A DNA stretch of 64,000 bases. Source: JAMXLJ01 sp036558745 (GTDB lineage: Bacteria > Actinomycetota > Acidimicrobiia > IMCC26256 > JAMXLJ01). Where the stretch lies: NCBI GenBank assembly GCA_036558745.1, contig DATBEZ010000013.1:55239-119238 (forward strand). The letters run 5' to 3'. How positions within the stretch are numbered: the first letter of the stretch is position 1; the number at the start of each line of letters is the position of its first letter. Made by a program: the position numbers and the translations under genes. Positions 17,100 to 26,494 of this stretch are shown piece by piece. The notes under the pieces are model-generated. The model was not told the origin of the DNA and did not search any database. It saw only the letters and a program-made list of their open reading frames with translations.

Positions 17100-19913
17100 T
17101 TGACCACGCTGGCGACCGCCTTCTTGAGCCAGGAGACGCTGCGCTTCGTCCTGCTCGGGGCCGCGACCGGAGCCCTCACCGCGCTCGTCGCGCTCGGCAT
17201 CGTCCTCGTGTACCGCGCCTCGGGCGTGCTCAACTTCAGTGCCGGCGCGTTGGGCGGCATCGCCGCGTACGTGTGCTACGACCTGCGCGACGGCGGCGTC
17301 CCGACCGTGCTGTCGGTCGCGCTCGGATTGCTCGTCGGCGTCCTGCTCGGCCTGCTCACGTACGTCGTGATGGCCTTGCTGCGCAACGCGTCGCGCCTCG
17401 CCAAGCTCATCGCGACGCTCGGCCTGTTCAGCGTCTTCCAGGCCTTCATGGTCCTGCGCTGGGGCGTCGACGTCACGCAGCCCGCGTCGTTGCTCCCCTC
17501 GCGCAACGTCACGCCGTTCGGCGACCTGACGATCGGGCTCGACCGGCTGATCCTCATCGGCGTCGCGCTCCTCTGCGCGTTCGTGCTCAAGCTCGTCTAC
17601 ACCGGGACCCTCTTCGGGCTCGCGACGTCGGCGGTCGCCGAGAACCGCCGGGTCGCCGCGAGCGCGGGGTGGTCGCCCGACCGCATCGAGCTCGCGAACT
17701 TCGCGATCGCAGGCGGGCTCTCCGCGCTCGCCGCCATCTTCCTCGCGCCGATCGTGACGCTCAACGCGGCGGTGCTGTCGATCGCGGTGCTGCCCGCTCT
17801 CGCAGCCGCGCTCGTCGGCCGGTTCTCCTCGTTCGGGATCACCGTGCTCGCCGCGCTCGCCATCGGGATCGTGCAGAGCGAGCTGTCGCTGTTTCGGCCC
17901 GATCTCGCGAATGCGTTCGGCATGAGCCCGGCCTCGCTGAGCGGTCTCGCGCAGGCCGTTCCGCTCGCGATCATCCTCGGCTACATGGTGGTGACCGGCC
18001 GCTCGCGGTTGCAGCGCGGCGAAGTGCTCGCGCGGCTTCCATTGCCCGGCGGCGGGAAGATCTCGTTGGTGCCGCTCGTGAGCGGCGTCGTGCTCGCGGT
18101 TGCGCTCCTCGTCGGCGTCGACACGTGGAGCGACGCGCTCATCACGACGTTCGCCGCCGCGATCATCCTCTGCTCGGTGGTGGTCGTCGCCGGCTACGCG
18201 GGCCAGCTCTCGCTGTGCCAGTTCGCGCTCGCCGGGCTGGGCGCGTGGATGGCGGCGCGTCTCGTCTCCGCGAACGGATGGCCCTTCGAGCTCGCGCTCG
18301 TTGTCGCGGTCGCGGGCACGATGGTCGTCGGCGTCGTGATCGCGCTGCCCGCGATCCGAACCCGGGGCACGAGCCTCGCCGTCGCGACCCTCGCCATCGC
18401 GCTGATGTTCAACGCGCTCATCTTCACGAACAGCTCGGTGACCGGCGGCGTGCGCGGCCTGCCGATCGACCACGTCCGCTTCGCCGGCATCGACCTCGAC
18501 CCGGTCGGGCACCCGCAACGGTACGGCGGGTTCGTGCTCATCGTGCTGGTGCTCGTGGGCCTGCTCGTCGCCAATCTCCGTCGCGGCCGCACCGGCGCGC
18601 GACTGCTCGCGGTGCGCAGCAACGAGCGTGCCGCGGCCTCGCTCGGCGTGGGTGTCGTCGCCGCGAAGGTCTACGCGTTCGGGGTCGCCGCGGCGATCGC
18701 GGCGCTCGGCGGCGTGCTGCTCTCGATGCGTCAGGCCAACGTGCAGTTCACGCAGTACGACGTGTTCGGATCGGTGCTCCTCATCCAGTACGCGGTCGTC
18801 GGTGGTCTTGCCTGGGTCGCGGGCATCGTCAGCGCCATCGGCGCGCCGACCGCGCTCGGCAGCGTGATCTTCGAGCACATCGCCCCGCAGGGGACCGACA
18901 TCGTCTCGTGGCTCGCGATCATCTCGGGTTTGAGCGCGGTGCTGGTGCTGCGGCAGGCGCCCGACGGCCTCGCCGCGCTCTGGTCGCGGGTGCTGGTGCC
19001 CGTCACGAAGCGCTTCCAGTTCCCACGCGACCGGGACGCGGTGCCGACCGTTCCATCGCGCCCGCGCCGCACCGTGGCAGCGACGCTCGAGGCGACCGAC
19101 CTCGTCGTCAACTTCGGCGGCGTCGTCGCGGTCGACGGCGTCGGCTTCCGCGTCGAACCGGGCGAGGTGGTCGGCCTCATCGGCCCGAACGGCGCGGGCA
19201 AGACCACGATCCTCGACGTGATCACCGGATTCACGACGCCCGCGAGCGGCTCCGTCACCTTCGACGGCGCCGCGATCGACCGCTGGTCGGTCGAGCGTCG
19301 CGCGCGGGCGGGCATCGTGCGGTCCTGGCAGGCGGTCGAGCTGTTCGAGGAGATGACGGTGCGCGAGAACCTGCTCGTCGCGGCCGACGATCAGTCCGCG
19401 CGCCGCTACCTCACCGACCTCTGCCGTCCCGGTCGAGTCGCCTCCACGCCGCTCATGCAGGAGGTCGTCGCGGAGTTCGAGCTGTCCGACGCGCTCGACC
19501 GCCGTCCGTCCGCGCTGCCGCACGGCGTGGCGCGCCTCGTCGGGATCGCGCGTGCGCTCGTCACCGAACCCGCGGTGCTGCTCCTCGACGAACCCGCCGC
19601 CGGTCTCGACAACCGCGAGTCGGCCGAGCTCGGGCGCGCGATCCGGTCGATGGCGCGCCGGCGGGGGATCGGGGTGCTCGTCGTCGAGCACGACGTGCCG
19701 CTGATCCTCCAGACCTGCGACCGCGTCGTCGTGCTCGACTTCGGTCGCAAGATCGCCGAGGGCACGCCGGAAGCCATCAGCCGTGACGCGAGCGTGATCG
19801 AGGCCTACCTCGGCAGCGACGAGCTCGCACCGGTCGAGCCGCCGGCTCGGGAGCCACAGCCCGAGCGCGAGATTGCTGCGCAGGCGGCGCGCCCGCGCGG
19901 GACGGGCGCATGA
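17100..19913 (+). CDS. Triple fusion LivH-LivM-LivG branched-chain-type ABC importer
   Basis: 937 residues joining three proteins that are usually separate. About 1-300: a LivH-type permease with GIVLVYRASGVLNFSAGALG. About 320-625: a LivM-type permease with AGYAGQLSLCQFALAGLGAW and RTRGTSLAVATLA. About 660-910: a LivG-type ATPase with Walker A GPNGAGKTT at 695-703, Walker B VLLLDEPAAGLD and a degenerate signature LPHGV in place of LSGGQ. The family imports branched-chain amino acids, amides, urea or aromatic acids. TTG start with GAGG nearby; no better start fits. ATGA overlap with the second ATPase gene. Confidence 0.92.
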   Translation: MTTLATAFLSQETLRFVLLGAATGALTALVALGIVLVYRASGVLNFSAGALGGIAAYVCYDLRDGGVPTVLSVALGLLVGVLLGLLTYVVMALLRNASRLAKLIATLGLFSVFQAFMVLRWGVDVTQPASLLPSRNVTPFGDLTIGLDRLILIGVALLCAFVLKLVYTGTLFGLATSAVAENRRVAASAGWSPDRIELANFAIAGGLSALAAIFLAPIVTLNAAVLSIAVLPALAAALVGRFSSFGITVLAALAIGIVQSELSLFRPDLANAFGMSPASLSGLAQAVPLAIILGYMVVTGRSRLQRGEVLARLPLPGGGKISLVPLVSGVVLAVALLVGVDTWSDALITTFAAAIILCSVVVVAGYAGQLSLCQFALAGLGAWMAARLVSANGWPFELALVVAVAGTMVVGVVIALPAIRTRGTSLAVATLAIALMFNALIFTNSSVTGGVRGLPIDHVRFAGIDLDPVGHPQRYGGFVLIVLVLVGLLVANLRRGRTGARLLAVRSNERAAASLGVGVVAAKVYAFGVAAAIAALGGVLLSMRQANVQFTQYDVFGSVLLIQYAVVGGLAWVAGIVSAIGAPTALGSVIFEHIAPQGTDIVSWLAIISGLSAVLVLRQAPDGLAALWSRVLVPVTKRFQFPRDRDAVPTVPSRPRRTVAATLEATDLVVNFGGVVAVDGVGFRVEPGEVVGLIGPNGAGKTTILDVITGFTTPASGSVTFDGAAIDRWSVERRARAGIVRSWQAVELFEEMTVRENLLVAADDQSARRYLTDLCRPGRVASTPLMQEVVAEFELSDALDRRPSALPHGVARLVGIARALVTEPAVLLLDEPAAGLDNRESAELGRAIRSMARRRGIGVLVVEHDVPLILQTCDRVVVLDFGRKIAEGTPEAISRDASVIEAYLGSDELAPVEPPAREPQPEREIAAQAARPRGTGA

Positions 19914-20647
19914 CCGCGGTGCTCGAGGCGAGCGGTCTCCGTGCGGGGTACGGAAAGGTCGAGATCGTCCGCGACCTGGCGCTTCGCGTCGAGCCGGGCG
20001 AGGTCGTCGCGCTGCTCGGCCCGAACGGCGCGGGCAAGACCACGACGCTGCTCACGTTGTCGGGCGAGCTTCCCTCCCTGGGTGGCGAGGTGCGCCTGTT
20101 CGGGCAGGCGACCCGGGCCCCGCTCCACGTGCGCGCGCGCCAGGGCCTCGGCGTCGTGTCCCAGGAGCGTGCGGTGCTCATGGAGCTCACCACGCTCGAG
20201 AACCTGCGCGTCAGCCGGTGCGACGTGCAGCGCGCGGTGACGCTCTTCCCGGAGCTCGAACCGCACCTGAACCGGCGCGTCGGTCTCCTCTCGGGTGGCC
20301 AACAGCAGATGCTCGCCCTCGCCCGCTCCCTGGCGCGCCGCTGTCGGGTGCTGCTCGTCGACGAGCTCTCGCTCGGTCTCGCGCCGCTCGTCGTCGACCG
20401 GCTGCTCCGCGCGCTCCGATCGGCGGCCGACGAGGGCATGGGCGTGTTGCTCGTCGAGCAGCACGTCCACAAGGCACTCGCGGTGGCCGACCGCGTCCTC
20501 GTGATGACGCGGGGCCAGATCGCGCTCGAGGGCACCGCGCGCGACCTCGGTGAGCGCCTCGACGACATCCAGGACGCGTACCTGCGCTTCGGCGCAGCGG
20601 CCTCGCTCGACGGCGACACGGAGACACCCGGGGGGAGCCCGTCATGA
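19910..20647 (+). CDS. LivF-type ABC transporter ATPase
   Basis: 245 residues. Walker A GPNGAGKTT (37-45), Q-loop region GLGVVSQERAVLMELT, signature LSGGQQQMLALARSL, Walker B VLLVDELSLGLAP and switch His in VEQHVHKAL. It is the second nucleotide-binding subunit of the importer and pairs with the ATPase domain fused to the permeases. ATGA overlaps on both sides fix equal translation with the permease fusion and the binding protein. Confidence 0.93.
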   Translation: MTAVLEASGLRAGYGKVEIVRDLALRVEPGEVVALLGPNGAGKTTTLLTLSGELPSLGGEVRLFGQATRAPLHVRARQGLGVVSQERAVLMELTTLENLRVSRCDVQRAVTLFPELEPHLNRRVGLLSGGQQQMLALARSLARRCRVLLVDELSLGLAPLVVDRLLRALRSAADEGMGVLLVEQHVHKALAVADRVLVMTRGQIALEGTARDLGERLDDIQDAYLRFGAAASLDGDTETPGGSPS

Positions 20648-21924
20648 GCACGATTCAACCGACGCGATCGGCGTACGCGCACGCCGGCGTGATCCTGCTG
20701 CTCGTCGCGGTCCTTGCCGCGTGCGGCGGCAGCAGTGGGAAGAGCAAGGCTTCCGGGAGCGGGTCGGGGACGAGCACCGCGGCCGTGACCAAGCCGTGCC
20801 CCGGGACGCCGTTGAAGTTCATGACGATCATCGCGATCTCGGGGCCCTTGGGTGACGCCGGGCAGCGAACGAAGACCGGAACCGAGGCCGCGGTCGACGC
20901 GGTCAACCGCGACTGCGCGCTCGGACGCCCGCTCGAGGTGACCATCTGTGACGACAAGGCAGACGCGAACGCCAGCCTGGCGTGCGGACGGAAGGCGGCG
21001 TCGAACGGCACGCTGGCGATCCTCGGATCGGTCGGCTCGTTCGACGACGGCGTCAACGCCTCGAAGCTGCCCGAGGTCTACGGGAACGGCACCTCCTCCT
21101 TCGAGCTGACCAACCCGAAGGCGTACTCCTCGATCAGCGGGCTCGCGCTCGGAATCTCGGCGACGACAGCGGTCAAGGCGAAGGGCGCGAAGAGCTCGAC
21201 CCTCGTGCTGCCCGACACGCCGACGCTGCAGTTCGCCGGCAAGCTCGTGCAGCAGGCGGCCGGGCTGCTGAACCTGAAGGTGTATCCGCTCTACTTCCCG
21301 CAGGACACGACCGACTTCGCGCCGCTCGCCGCGCAGATCGACGGCAAGCACGCCGACGCGACGGGCATGCTGCCGATCAACCCCGTCGTCATGATCAACG
21401 CGCTCGCCGCGGAGGGCCTCACACCGAGCAAGAAGATCATGGTCGTGCCGTCGGCCACGATCACGCCCGACATCATGAAGCAGCTCGGGAAGTCGCTGAA
21501 CGGCATGCTCGTCGTCAGCCAGACCGCACCGCCGACCGACACCGCGAATCCCGGCATCGCGGAGTTTCGCGCCGACATGAAGGCCGACGGGCACGACCCC
21601 GACAGCCCCAACGTCGACTTCAGCACCGTCACCGCGTGGTCGAACGTGAAGAAGCTCGAGGGCGCGTTGCTCGCGGTATCGCCCGCGGTGCGCGCGTCGC
21701 TGGACTCGAAGAGCCTGGTGGACGCCGTGGTCGCGAACCCGATCGAGCGACCCGAAGCCGCGCCCTACGACTTCCGGAACGCCAACCAGCTGCCGGAGCT
21801 GCCGGCTCTCGCGAGCTTCCGCGTCTTCACCCGCGAGGTCGCGGTGCTCCAGATCGAGAACGGTCGCTACCGGACGCTGTCCGACGGGTTCATCGACATC
21901 CTGAAGCCGCCCCAGATCAAGTGA
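20644..21924 (+). CDS. Branched-chain-type substrate-binding lipoprotein
   Basis: 426 residues. Lipoprotein signal with lipobox VLAAC, lipidated Cys27, then a Gly/Ser-rich linker. The periplasmic-binding fold type I (LivJ-like) begins around residue 55 with LKFMTIIAISGPLGDAGQRTKTGTEAAVDAVN. It should deliver the ligand to the fused permease. Such clusters in actinobacteria often serve small organic acids as well as amino acids, so the substrate is open. ATGA overlap with the ATPase gene; the stop is immediately followed by the stop of the convergent GMC gene. Confidence 0.92.
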   Translation: MSTIQPTRSAYAHAGVILLLVAVLAACGGSSGKSKASGSGSGTSTAAVTKPCPGTPLKFMTIIAISGPLGDAGQRTKTGTEAAVDAVNRDCALGRPLEVTICDDKADANASLACGRKAASNGTLAILGSVGSFDDGVNASKLPEVYGNGTSSFELTNPKAYSSISGLALGISATTAVKAKGAKSSTLVLPDTPTLQFAGKLVQQAAGLLNLKVYPLYFPQDTTDFAPLAAQIDGKHADATGMLPINPVVMINALAAEGLTPSKKIMVVPSATITPDIMKQLGKSLNGMLVVSQTAPPTDTANPGIAEFRADMKADGHDPDSPNVDFSTVTAWSNVKKLEGALLAVSPAVRASLDSKSLVDAVVANPIERPEAAPYDFRNANQLPELPALASFRVFTREVAVLQIENGRYRTLSDGFIDILKPPQIK

Positions 21925-23445
21925 TCACCGGCGCGCGCCCGTCGCGCTCGCGCCCATGTGTTGGGCGAGCCGCTCGGCCATCGCCACCACGGTGAGATGG
22001 GTGTTCGCCTTGGGCAGATCCGGCATCACCGACGCGTCGCAGACCCGGAGCGCCTCGTAGCCGATCACGCGGCAGTCGGTGTCGACGACCGCGGCCGGGT
22101 CGCCGGGCGTGCCCATGCGACAGGTGCCGACCGCGTGGACGTAGTCGGAGACGTTCTCGGTCAACCACGCGTCGATCGCGCCGGCCGAGTCCAGCTCGTC
22201 GAGGGACGCTCCGAGGGTGTGGACGCCCTCGCTGATCGACGTGACCGCAGGGTGACGCACGACGTCGAGCATGCGGCGCGTGCACTCGCGCAGCCGGGCG
22301 CGGTCGCGCGTGTCGGAGAGCATGTCGAACTCCACGAACGGGTCGATGAGCGGGGCTGCCGACGGCACGCGGACGCGACCGGTCGAGAAGACGCGCATCA
22401 CCGCGCCGATGAGCCGGCCGCCCGCGAGCCCGTCGTCGGTCGGCCCGACCGCACCGAACCAGGGCATCTGCATGTCGTTCGGGCCCGCGTCCGCGAGCCC
22501 GGAGCTGTATCGCAGCAGGCAGCGGAACACGGGTGCACGTGCCGAGCGCATGCGGCCGTGCGGCGCGAGCGCGATCTCGAAGCCGGGGGTCGCCGCGTGG
22601 TCTCGGAGGTTCTCGCCGACGGGCAGACCGTCGCCGGTGCCGATGCCGGAGCGCAGAAGGATCGCGGGGGAGTGGATCGTGCCTGCGCACACGATGACCT
22701 CGTCGGCGCGGATCTCGTCGCCCATCGCGGTGCGGACACCGGTCGCACGTTGCGCGTCGAGCAGCACGCGGTCGACGATCACGTCGCCTCGTACGACGAG
22801 GTTCGGGTGGGAGCGGGCCGGTTCGACGTACGCGTCGTTGGTCGAGACGCGGTGTCCGTCGCGCAGGGTGAGCGCGCCGAGGCTCAGACCGGTCGCGTCG
22901 GGGGCGTGGTAGTCGTCGCACACCGGTTCACCGAGGTCGACGAGCGCGGCACGCAGCGCATGGTCGAGCGGGGACAGGTCGTCGAGCGGGGTGCGCGTGA
23001 GCGGGATCGGACCGCCCTTGCCGTGGCGGCCGTCGCCACCGAAGTCGGCGTCGTCCTCGACCGTGAGGAACGCGTCGAGCATCTCGTCCCATCCCCAGCC
23101 GGGGCAGCCGAGCTCGCCGGCCCAACGGTCGTAGTCGTCGACGGTGCCGCGGATCGCGCACATCGCGTTCACCGACGAGGAGCCGCCCGCGCCGCGTCCG
23201 CGCACGTACACCGCGGGCGCCTGTCCCGCAGCACGGGTCGCGAGCAGGTCGGGCCAGATCCGTCCAGGCTCGGAGACCGCAGCGAAGAAGTTGGGCGCGT
23301 GCAGCCCCGCGGGCGCGTGCGCGGCGGTGTGATCGGGTCCCGCCTCCAGCAGGAGGACCGACACGTCGGGATCCTCCGACAGCCTCGCCGCGAGCACGGC
23401 ACCGGCGGATCCCGCGCCGACGACGATGACGTCACGATCGGCCAC
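21925..23445 (-). CDS. GMC-family oxidoreductase (choline-dehydrogenase-like)
   Basis: 506 residues. FAD fold VIVVGAGSAGAVLAARLSEDP then LLLEAGPD; GMC signature GRGAGGSSSVNAM near residue 90; second signature VIVCAGTIHSPAILLRSGIG; C-terminal catalytic region VGTCRMGTPGDPAAVVDTDCRV with the active-site His in NTHLTVVAMAE. GTG at 23445 (VADRDVIVVGAG) is preferred because a GAAGGGGTGG ribosome site precedes it; the longer frame adds a poorly conserved 22-residue tail. Oxidises a primary alcohol of unknown identity, with oxygen or a quinone as acceptor. Confidence 0.9.
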   Translation of the reverse strand: MADRDVIVVGAGSAGAVLAARLSEDPDVSVLLLEAGPDHTAAHAPAGLHAPNFFAAVSEPGRIWPDLLATRAAGQAPAVYVRGRGAGGSSSVNAMCAIRGTVDDYDRWAGELGCPGWGWDEMLDAFLTVEDDADFGGDGRHGKGGPIPLTRTPLDDLSPLDHALRAALVDLGEPVCDDYHAPDATGLSLGALTLRDGHRVSTNDAYVEPARSHPNLVVRGDVIVDRVLLDAQRATGVRTAMGDEIRADEVIVCAGTIHSPAILLRSGIGTGDGLPVGENLRDHAATPGFEIALAPHGRMRSARAPVFRCLLRYSSGLADAGPNDMQMPWFGAVGPTDDGLAGGRLIGAVMRVFSTGRVRVPSAAPLIDPFVEFDMLSDTRDRARLRECTRRMLDVVRHPAVTSISEGVHTLGASLDELDSAGAIDAWLTENVSDYVHAVGTCRMGTPGDPAAVVDTDCRVIGYEALRVCDASVMPDLPKANTHLTVVAMAERLAQHMGASATGARR

Positions 23446-23508
23446 GCCCACCCCTTCGATCCGCCGCGCCGTCACCGTACGGGCGTGGTCCAGGACGGTC
23501 AACGGCAC

Positions 23509-23559
23509 CACTCTGGAGTCGATTTCCTTGCTCTGACCGGGTGAATCGACTCCAGAGTG
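23509..23559. repeat. Perfect 16-bp inverted repeat between divergent genes
   Basis: Arms CACTCTGGAGTCGATT (23509-23524) and AATCGACTCCAGAGTG (23544-23559) are exact reverse complements with a 19-base spacer. The element lies between the start of the leftward GMC gene and the rightward LigD-like gene, so it is not an ordinary end-of-gene terminator. It could be a divergent operator, an RNA hairpin in a 5' leader, or a mobile palindromic element. A 13-bp inverted repeat with the same 19-base spacer occurs at 56213-56257. Confidence 0.75.
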
Positions 23560-23622
23560 CGACGCGGGTGGTGTCCGCGGCTTCGTCTACCGCATGGCGA
23601 CGGGCGGGTAGAGACTGGTGCG

Positions 23623-25308
23623 ATGCCGCCCCGCAAGACCCGGTCCTCCACCAAGAGCACCGCGCCCGCGAAGAAGCGCGCCTCGACGTCGTCGGCCGCG
23701 AAGGGGAAGGGCCGCACGAGCGCGAAGGACGGCGGCGACCGTCTCGACGAGTACGTCGCCAAGCGCGACTTCTCGAAGACGCCCGAGCCCTCCGGTCGCG
23801 GGGGGCCGCCGGCCGCGCGCGGCAACCGCTTCGTCGTGCAGCGTCACCGCGCCCGGCGTCTCCACTACGATTTCCGCCTCGAGATGGGCGGCGTGCTCGC
23901 GAGCTGGGCGGTGCCCAAGGGTCTCTCGCTCGATCCCGCGGCGCGCCGCCTCGGCGTGCACGTCGAGGACCACCCGGTCGAGTACTTCGACTTCGAGGGC
24001 GTCATCCCGAAGGGCGAGTACGGCGGCGGCGACGTGATCGTGTGGGACTGGGGCACCTACGAGGCCGTGCACGCCGACGATCCCGTCAAGGCGGTGGCCG
24101 ACGGTGAGCTGCACCTCGACCTGTACGGCGAGAAGCTCCGAGGCCGGTTCGTGCTGATCCGCCGGGGCGAGGACCGGTCGGGCAAGGAGCAGTGGCTCGT
24201 CTTCCACAAGCGTGACGAGCACGCGGTCGCGGGATGGGACGCGGAGGACCACCCGCGCTCGGTCCGAAGCGGTCGCACGAACGACGAGGTCGCCGCGTCG
24301 CGCGACGCGGTGTGGCACGGCGATGCGCCCGCGGAGACGGCGCGGGTCGACTTCTCGACGAGTCGGGACGACATCGCGCGGCTCGACGCGCTCGGCGATC
24401 AGGGCGCGTGGGAGTTCGACGGCGTGGAGCTGCGACTCACCAACCTCGACAAGGTGCTGTTCCCGCCGCGGGCGAAGGGCGACGACCCGCTCACGAAGCG
24501 CGATCTGATCCGTTACTACGCGACGATCGCGCCGGTCATGCTGCCGTACCTCGAGGGCCGTCCCCTCAACATGCACCGCTATCCGAACGGTGTGGGCAAG
24601 CCCGGCTTCTGGCACAAGGAGGTGCCGTCCCACGCGCCCGAGTGGATCACGCGGTGGCACAACGACGAGGCCGACGAGGGCGAGACCGAGTGGTACATCG
24701 TCGCCGACCGTCCGGCCACGCTCGCCTGGCTCGCGAACTTCGGCGCGATCGAGCTGCACGCGTGGACGTCGCGGATCCCCGACGTGCACGACCCGACGTA
24801 CGCGCTCATCGACGTCGACCCGGGCGAGACGACGCCCTGGGAGGACGTGGTGACGCTGGCCCGCCTCTACCGCACCGCGCTCGGCCATCTCGGCGTGTTC
24901 GGGGCGCCGAAGCTCACCGGCCAGCGCGGCATCCAGGTGTGGGTCCCGATCGAGCCGGGGCCGACATTCGGCGATACCCGCGCGTGGGTCGAGGAGATCT
25001 CCCGCGCCATCGGTCGCACCGTGCCTCAGCTCGTGAGCTGGAAGTGGGAGAAGCGCGAGCGCGGCGGCCTGGCGCGCCTCGACTACACCCAGAACGCGAT
25101 CAACAAGACACTCGTCGCGCCGTACTCGGTGCGTCCGTCGCCGGGGGCACCGGTGTCGATGCCGATGCGCTGGGAGGAGCTCGACGACCCAGAGTTGCGT
25201 AGTGACCGGTGGACGGTTCGCGACGCGGGCGCGCGGCTCGTCGAGGTGGGCGACCTGTTCACGCCGGTGCTGACGCGACGCCAGTCGCTGCCTCCCATCG
25301 ACGTGTAG
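23623..25308 (+). CDS. LigD-like protein: phosphoesterase plus polymerase, no ligase
   Basis: 561 residues. A lysine-rich tail (1-45) precedes a LigD 3'-phosphoesterase domain (about 60-200) with FVVQRHRARRLHYDFRLEMG, WAVPKGLS and the GVIPKGEYGGG loop. Residues about 265-550 form the LigD polymerase/primase domain (LTNLDKVLFP, catalytic DVDPG, GQRGIQVWVPI). The central ATP-dependent ligase domain of classic LigD is missing, so sealing must come from another enzyme. These proteins trim and fill ends in non-homologous end joining; no Ku gene is in the window. ATG 23623 starts the basic tail. Confidence 0.92.
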   Translation: MPPRKTRSSTKSTAPAKKRASTSSAAKGKGRTSAKDGGDRLDEYVAKRDFSKTPEPSGRGGPPAARGNRFVVQRHRARRLHYDFRLEMGGVLASWAVPKGLSLDPAARRLGVHVEDHPVEYFDFEGVIPKGEYGGGDVIVWDWGTYEAVHADDPVKAVADGELHLDLYGEKLRGRFVLIRRGEDRSGKEQWLVFHKRDEHAVAGWDAEDHPRSVRSGRTNDEVAASRDAVWHGDAPAETARVDFSTSRDDIARLDALGDQGAWEFDGVELRLTNLDKVLFPPRAKGDDPLTKRDLIRYYATIAPVMLPYLEGRPLNMHRYPNGVGKPGFWHKEVPSHAPEWITRWHNDEADEGETEWYIVADRPATLAWLANFGAIELHAWTSRIPDVHDPTYALIDVDPGETTPWEDVVTLARLYRTALGHLGVFGAPKLTGQRGIQVWVPIEPGPTFGDTRAWVEEISRAIGRTVPQLVSWKWEKRERGGLARLDYTQNAINKTLVAPYSVRPSPGAPVSMPMRWEELDDPELRSDRWTVRDAGARLVEVGDLFTPVLTRRQSLPPIDV

Positions 25309-25314
25309 CGCTGG

Positions 25315-25779
25315 TCACCCGTGCTCGGCGCGCTCGTCGGCGTCGTAACGGATGAACGAGAACGACCCGTCAGACTCGAGGATCCCCACCCGCACGTGCG
25401 ACAGATCGCCGATGCCCTTCCCGCGCGCGGCCTCGAGGAGCTCGTCCATGGGGATGCGCTCGATCCGAAGCGCCTCGTCGATGACGGAGCCGTCACGCAC
25501 CACGAGCGTCGGACGCCCGTCGACCAGCCGGCGGAGCCGGGCGGAGCGGAAGGTCCCGTACGACATCGCGAGGATCCACACCGCGATCGTTCCGATGGCG
25601 AGGAACGCGCTCGTCAACGAGCGGTCGTCGGAGGTGATCGCCTGCTGCACCAGGTCGCCCATGATGACGAGCAGCACGACGTCGAACGGGCTCATCTCCG
25701 AAAGCTCGCGTTTACCGAGCACACGCGTGAGCACGATCAGGAACACGAACACCACGGAGGCGCGCGCGACGATCTCCAT
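25315..25779 (-). CDS. DUF421/YetF-like membrane protein
   Basis: 154 residues. Two or three transmembrane segments (VVFVFLIVLTRVLGKRELSEMSPFDVVLLVIMGD and ALAIGTIAVWILAM-like stretch) precede a small soluble domain with LVDGRPTLVVRDGSV and MDELLEAARGKGI, the layout of the YetF/DUF421 family. The molecular role of this family is unclear; some members matter in spore or stress biology. The ATG overlaps the stop of the upstream gene (TGATG), so the two are coupled. Convergent with the LigD-like gene, 6 bases apart. Confidence 0.85.
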   Translation of the reverse strand: MEIVARASVVFVFLIVLTRVLGKRELSEMSPFDVVLLVIMGDLVQQAITSDDRSLTSAFLAIGTIAVWILAMSYGTFRSARLRRLVDGRPTLVVRDGSVIDEALRIERIPMDELLEAARGKGIGDLSHVRVGILESDGSFSFIRYDADERAEHG

Positions 25780-26333
25780 CAGGGTGCCGTCCAAGTCGAG
25801 TAGTGGAGCGTGACGCTCTTGCCGTCGACCGCGACCGTCGTGGTCGCGCGGTGACGACCGGCGTGCGCGTTGCTGTCGATGTTGCCGTCGAGCTGGACCT
25901 CGAACGAGTCGCCCGAGGGCTGGTGGAAGGTCCACGTCACCCGGCCGCCCACGATGTCGGTCTCGTCGGGCTGGGGGTCGATGTTGTTCTGGTCGAACAG
26001 CGCGAGATAGCTGTCGTTCGTGGTGACGGTGAGGTCGCCCCGGAACCCGCCCTGGTTGTCGACCTGCACGCTCCAGTTGGCCGGTTCACCGGGCCGGCTG
26101 ACGCGTGGGAAGTGTGCCTGGGCACGGATCCCGGACGCCGCGCTCGACACGCCGGCCGAGCGGATGCCGAACGCGCCGATCGCCGCTGAGACGGCGAACA
26201 CCCACAGCAGGACCGCGGCGACCCGGCGTCCCGCGCGACCGCGTTTCAGGGCCGTGAGGTCCCCGATCGCGTCGGACGTCGTCGACGTGGTCGACGTGTC
26301 CGCCGCGGCCGGTGGCGAGGTCGTCGAGATCAT
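25779..26333 (-). CDS. Single-pass membrane-anchored protein, function unknown
   Basis: 184 residues. A Thr/Ser-rich cytoplasmic start, one transmembrane helix near residues 40-62 (RRVAAVLLWVFAVSAAIGAFGI), then an extracytoplasmic beta-rich domain (NWSVQVDNQGGFRGDLTVTTND, GRVTWTFHQPSGDSFEVQLDG, VAVDGKSVTLHYSTW) resembling an immunoglobulin-like fold. The start at 26333 has a GGAG site. Coupled to the DUF421 gene. No family name recognised. Confidence 0.75.
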   Translation of the reverse strand: MISTTSPPAAADTSTTSTTSDAIGDLTALKRGRAGRRVAAVLLWVFAVSAAIGAFGIRSAGVSSAASGIRAQAHFPRVSRPGEPANWSVQVDNQGGFRGDLTVTTNDSYLALFDQNNIDPQPDETDIVGGRVTWTFHQPSGDSFEVQLDGNIDSNAHAGRHRATTTVAVDGKSVTLHYSTWTAP

Positions 26334-26494
26334 GCGGTCTCCTCGACGCGAACGACTTCCCGAACGATCGGGCGCGAAAACCTGCGCGCACGAGCTCGAC
26401 GTGTGTGAGCAGGGAATCTGCCCGGGTATGAACGCCACGACCGTGGCGCCCGCGTCGCGATCCGTGGGTCGACGTCGACGAGAAGGAGGGCCCG

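Noticed and set aside
17079..19691. 870-codon open frame antisense to the ABC importer fusion
   Set aside because: Typical high-GC shadow: very high Arg/Asp/Glu/His, no recognisable domain, and fully overlapping a gene with clear motifs.
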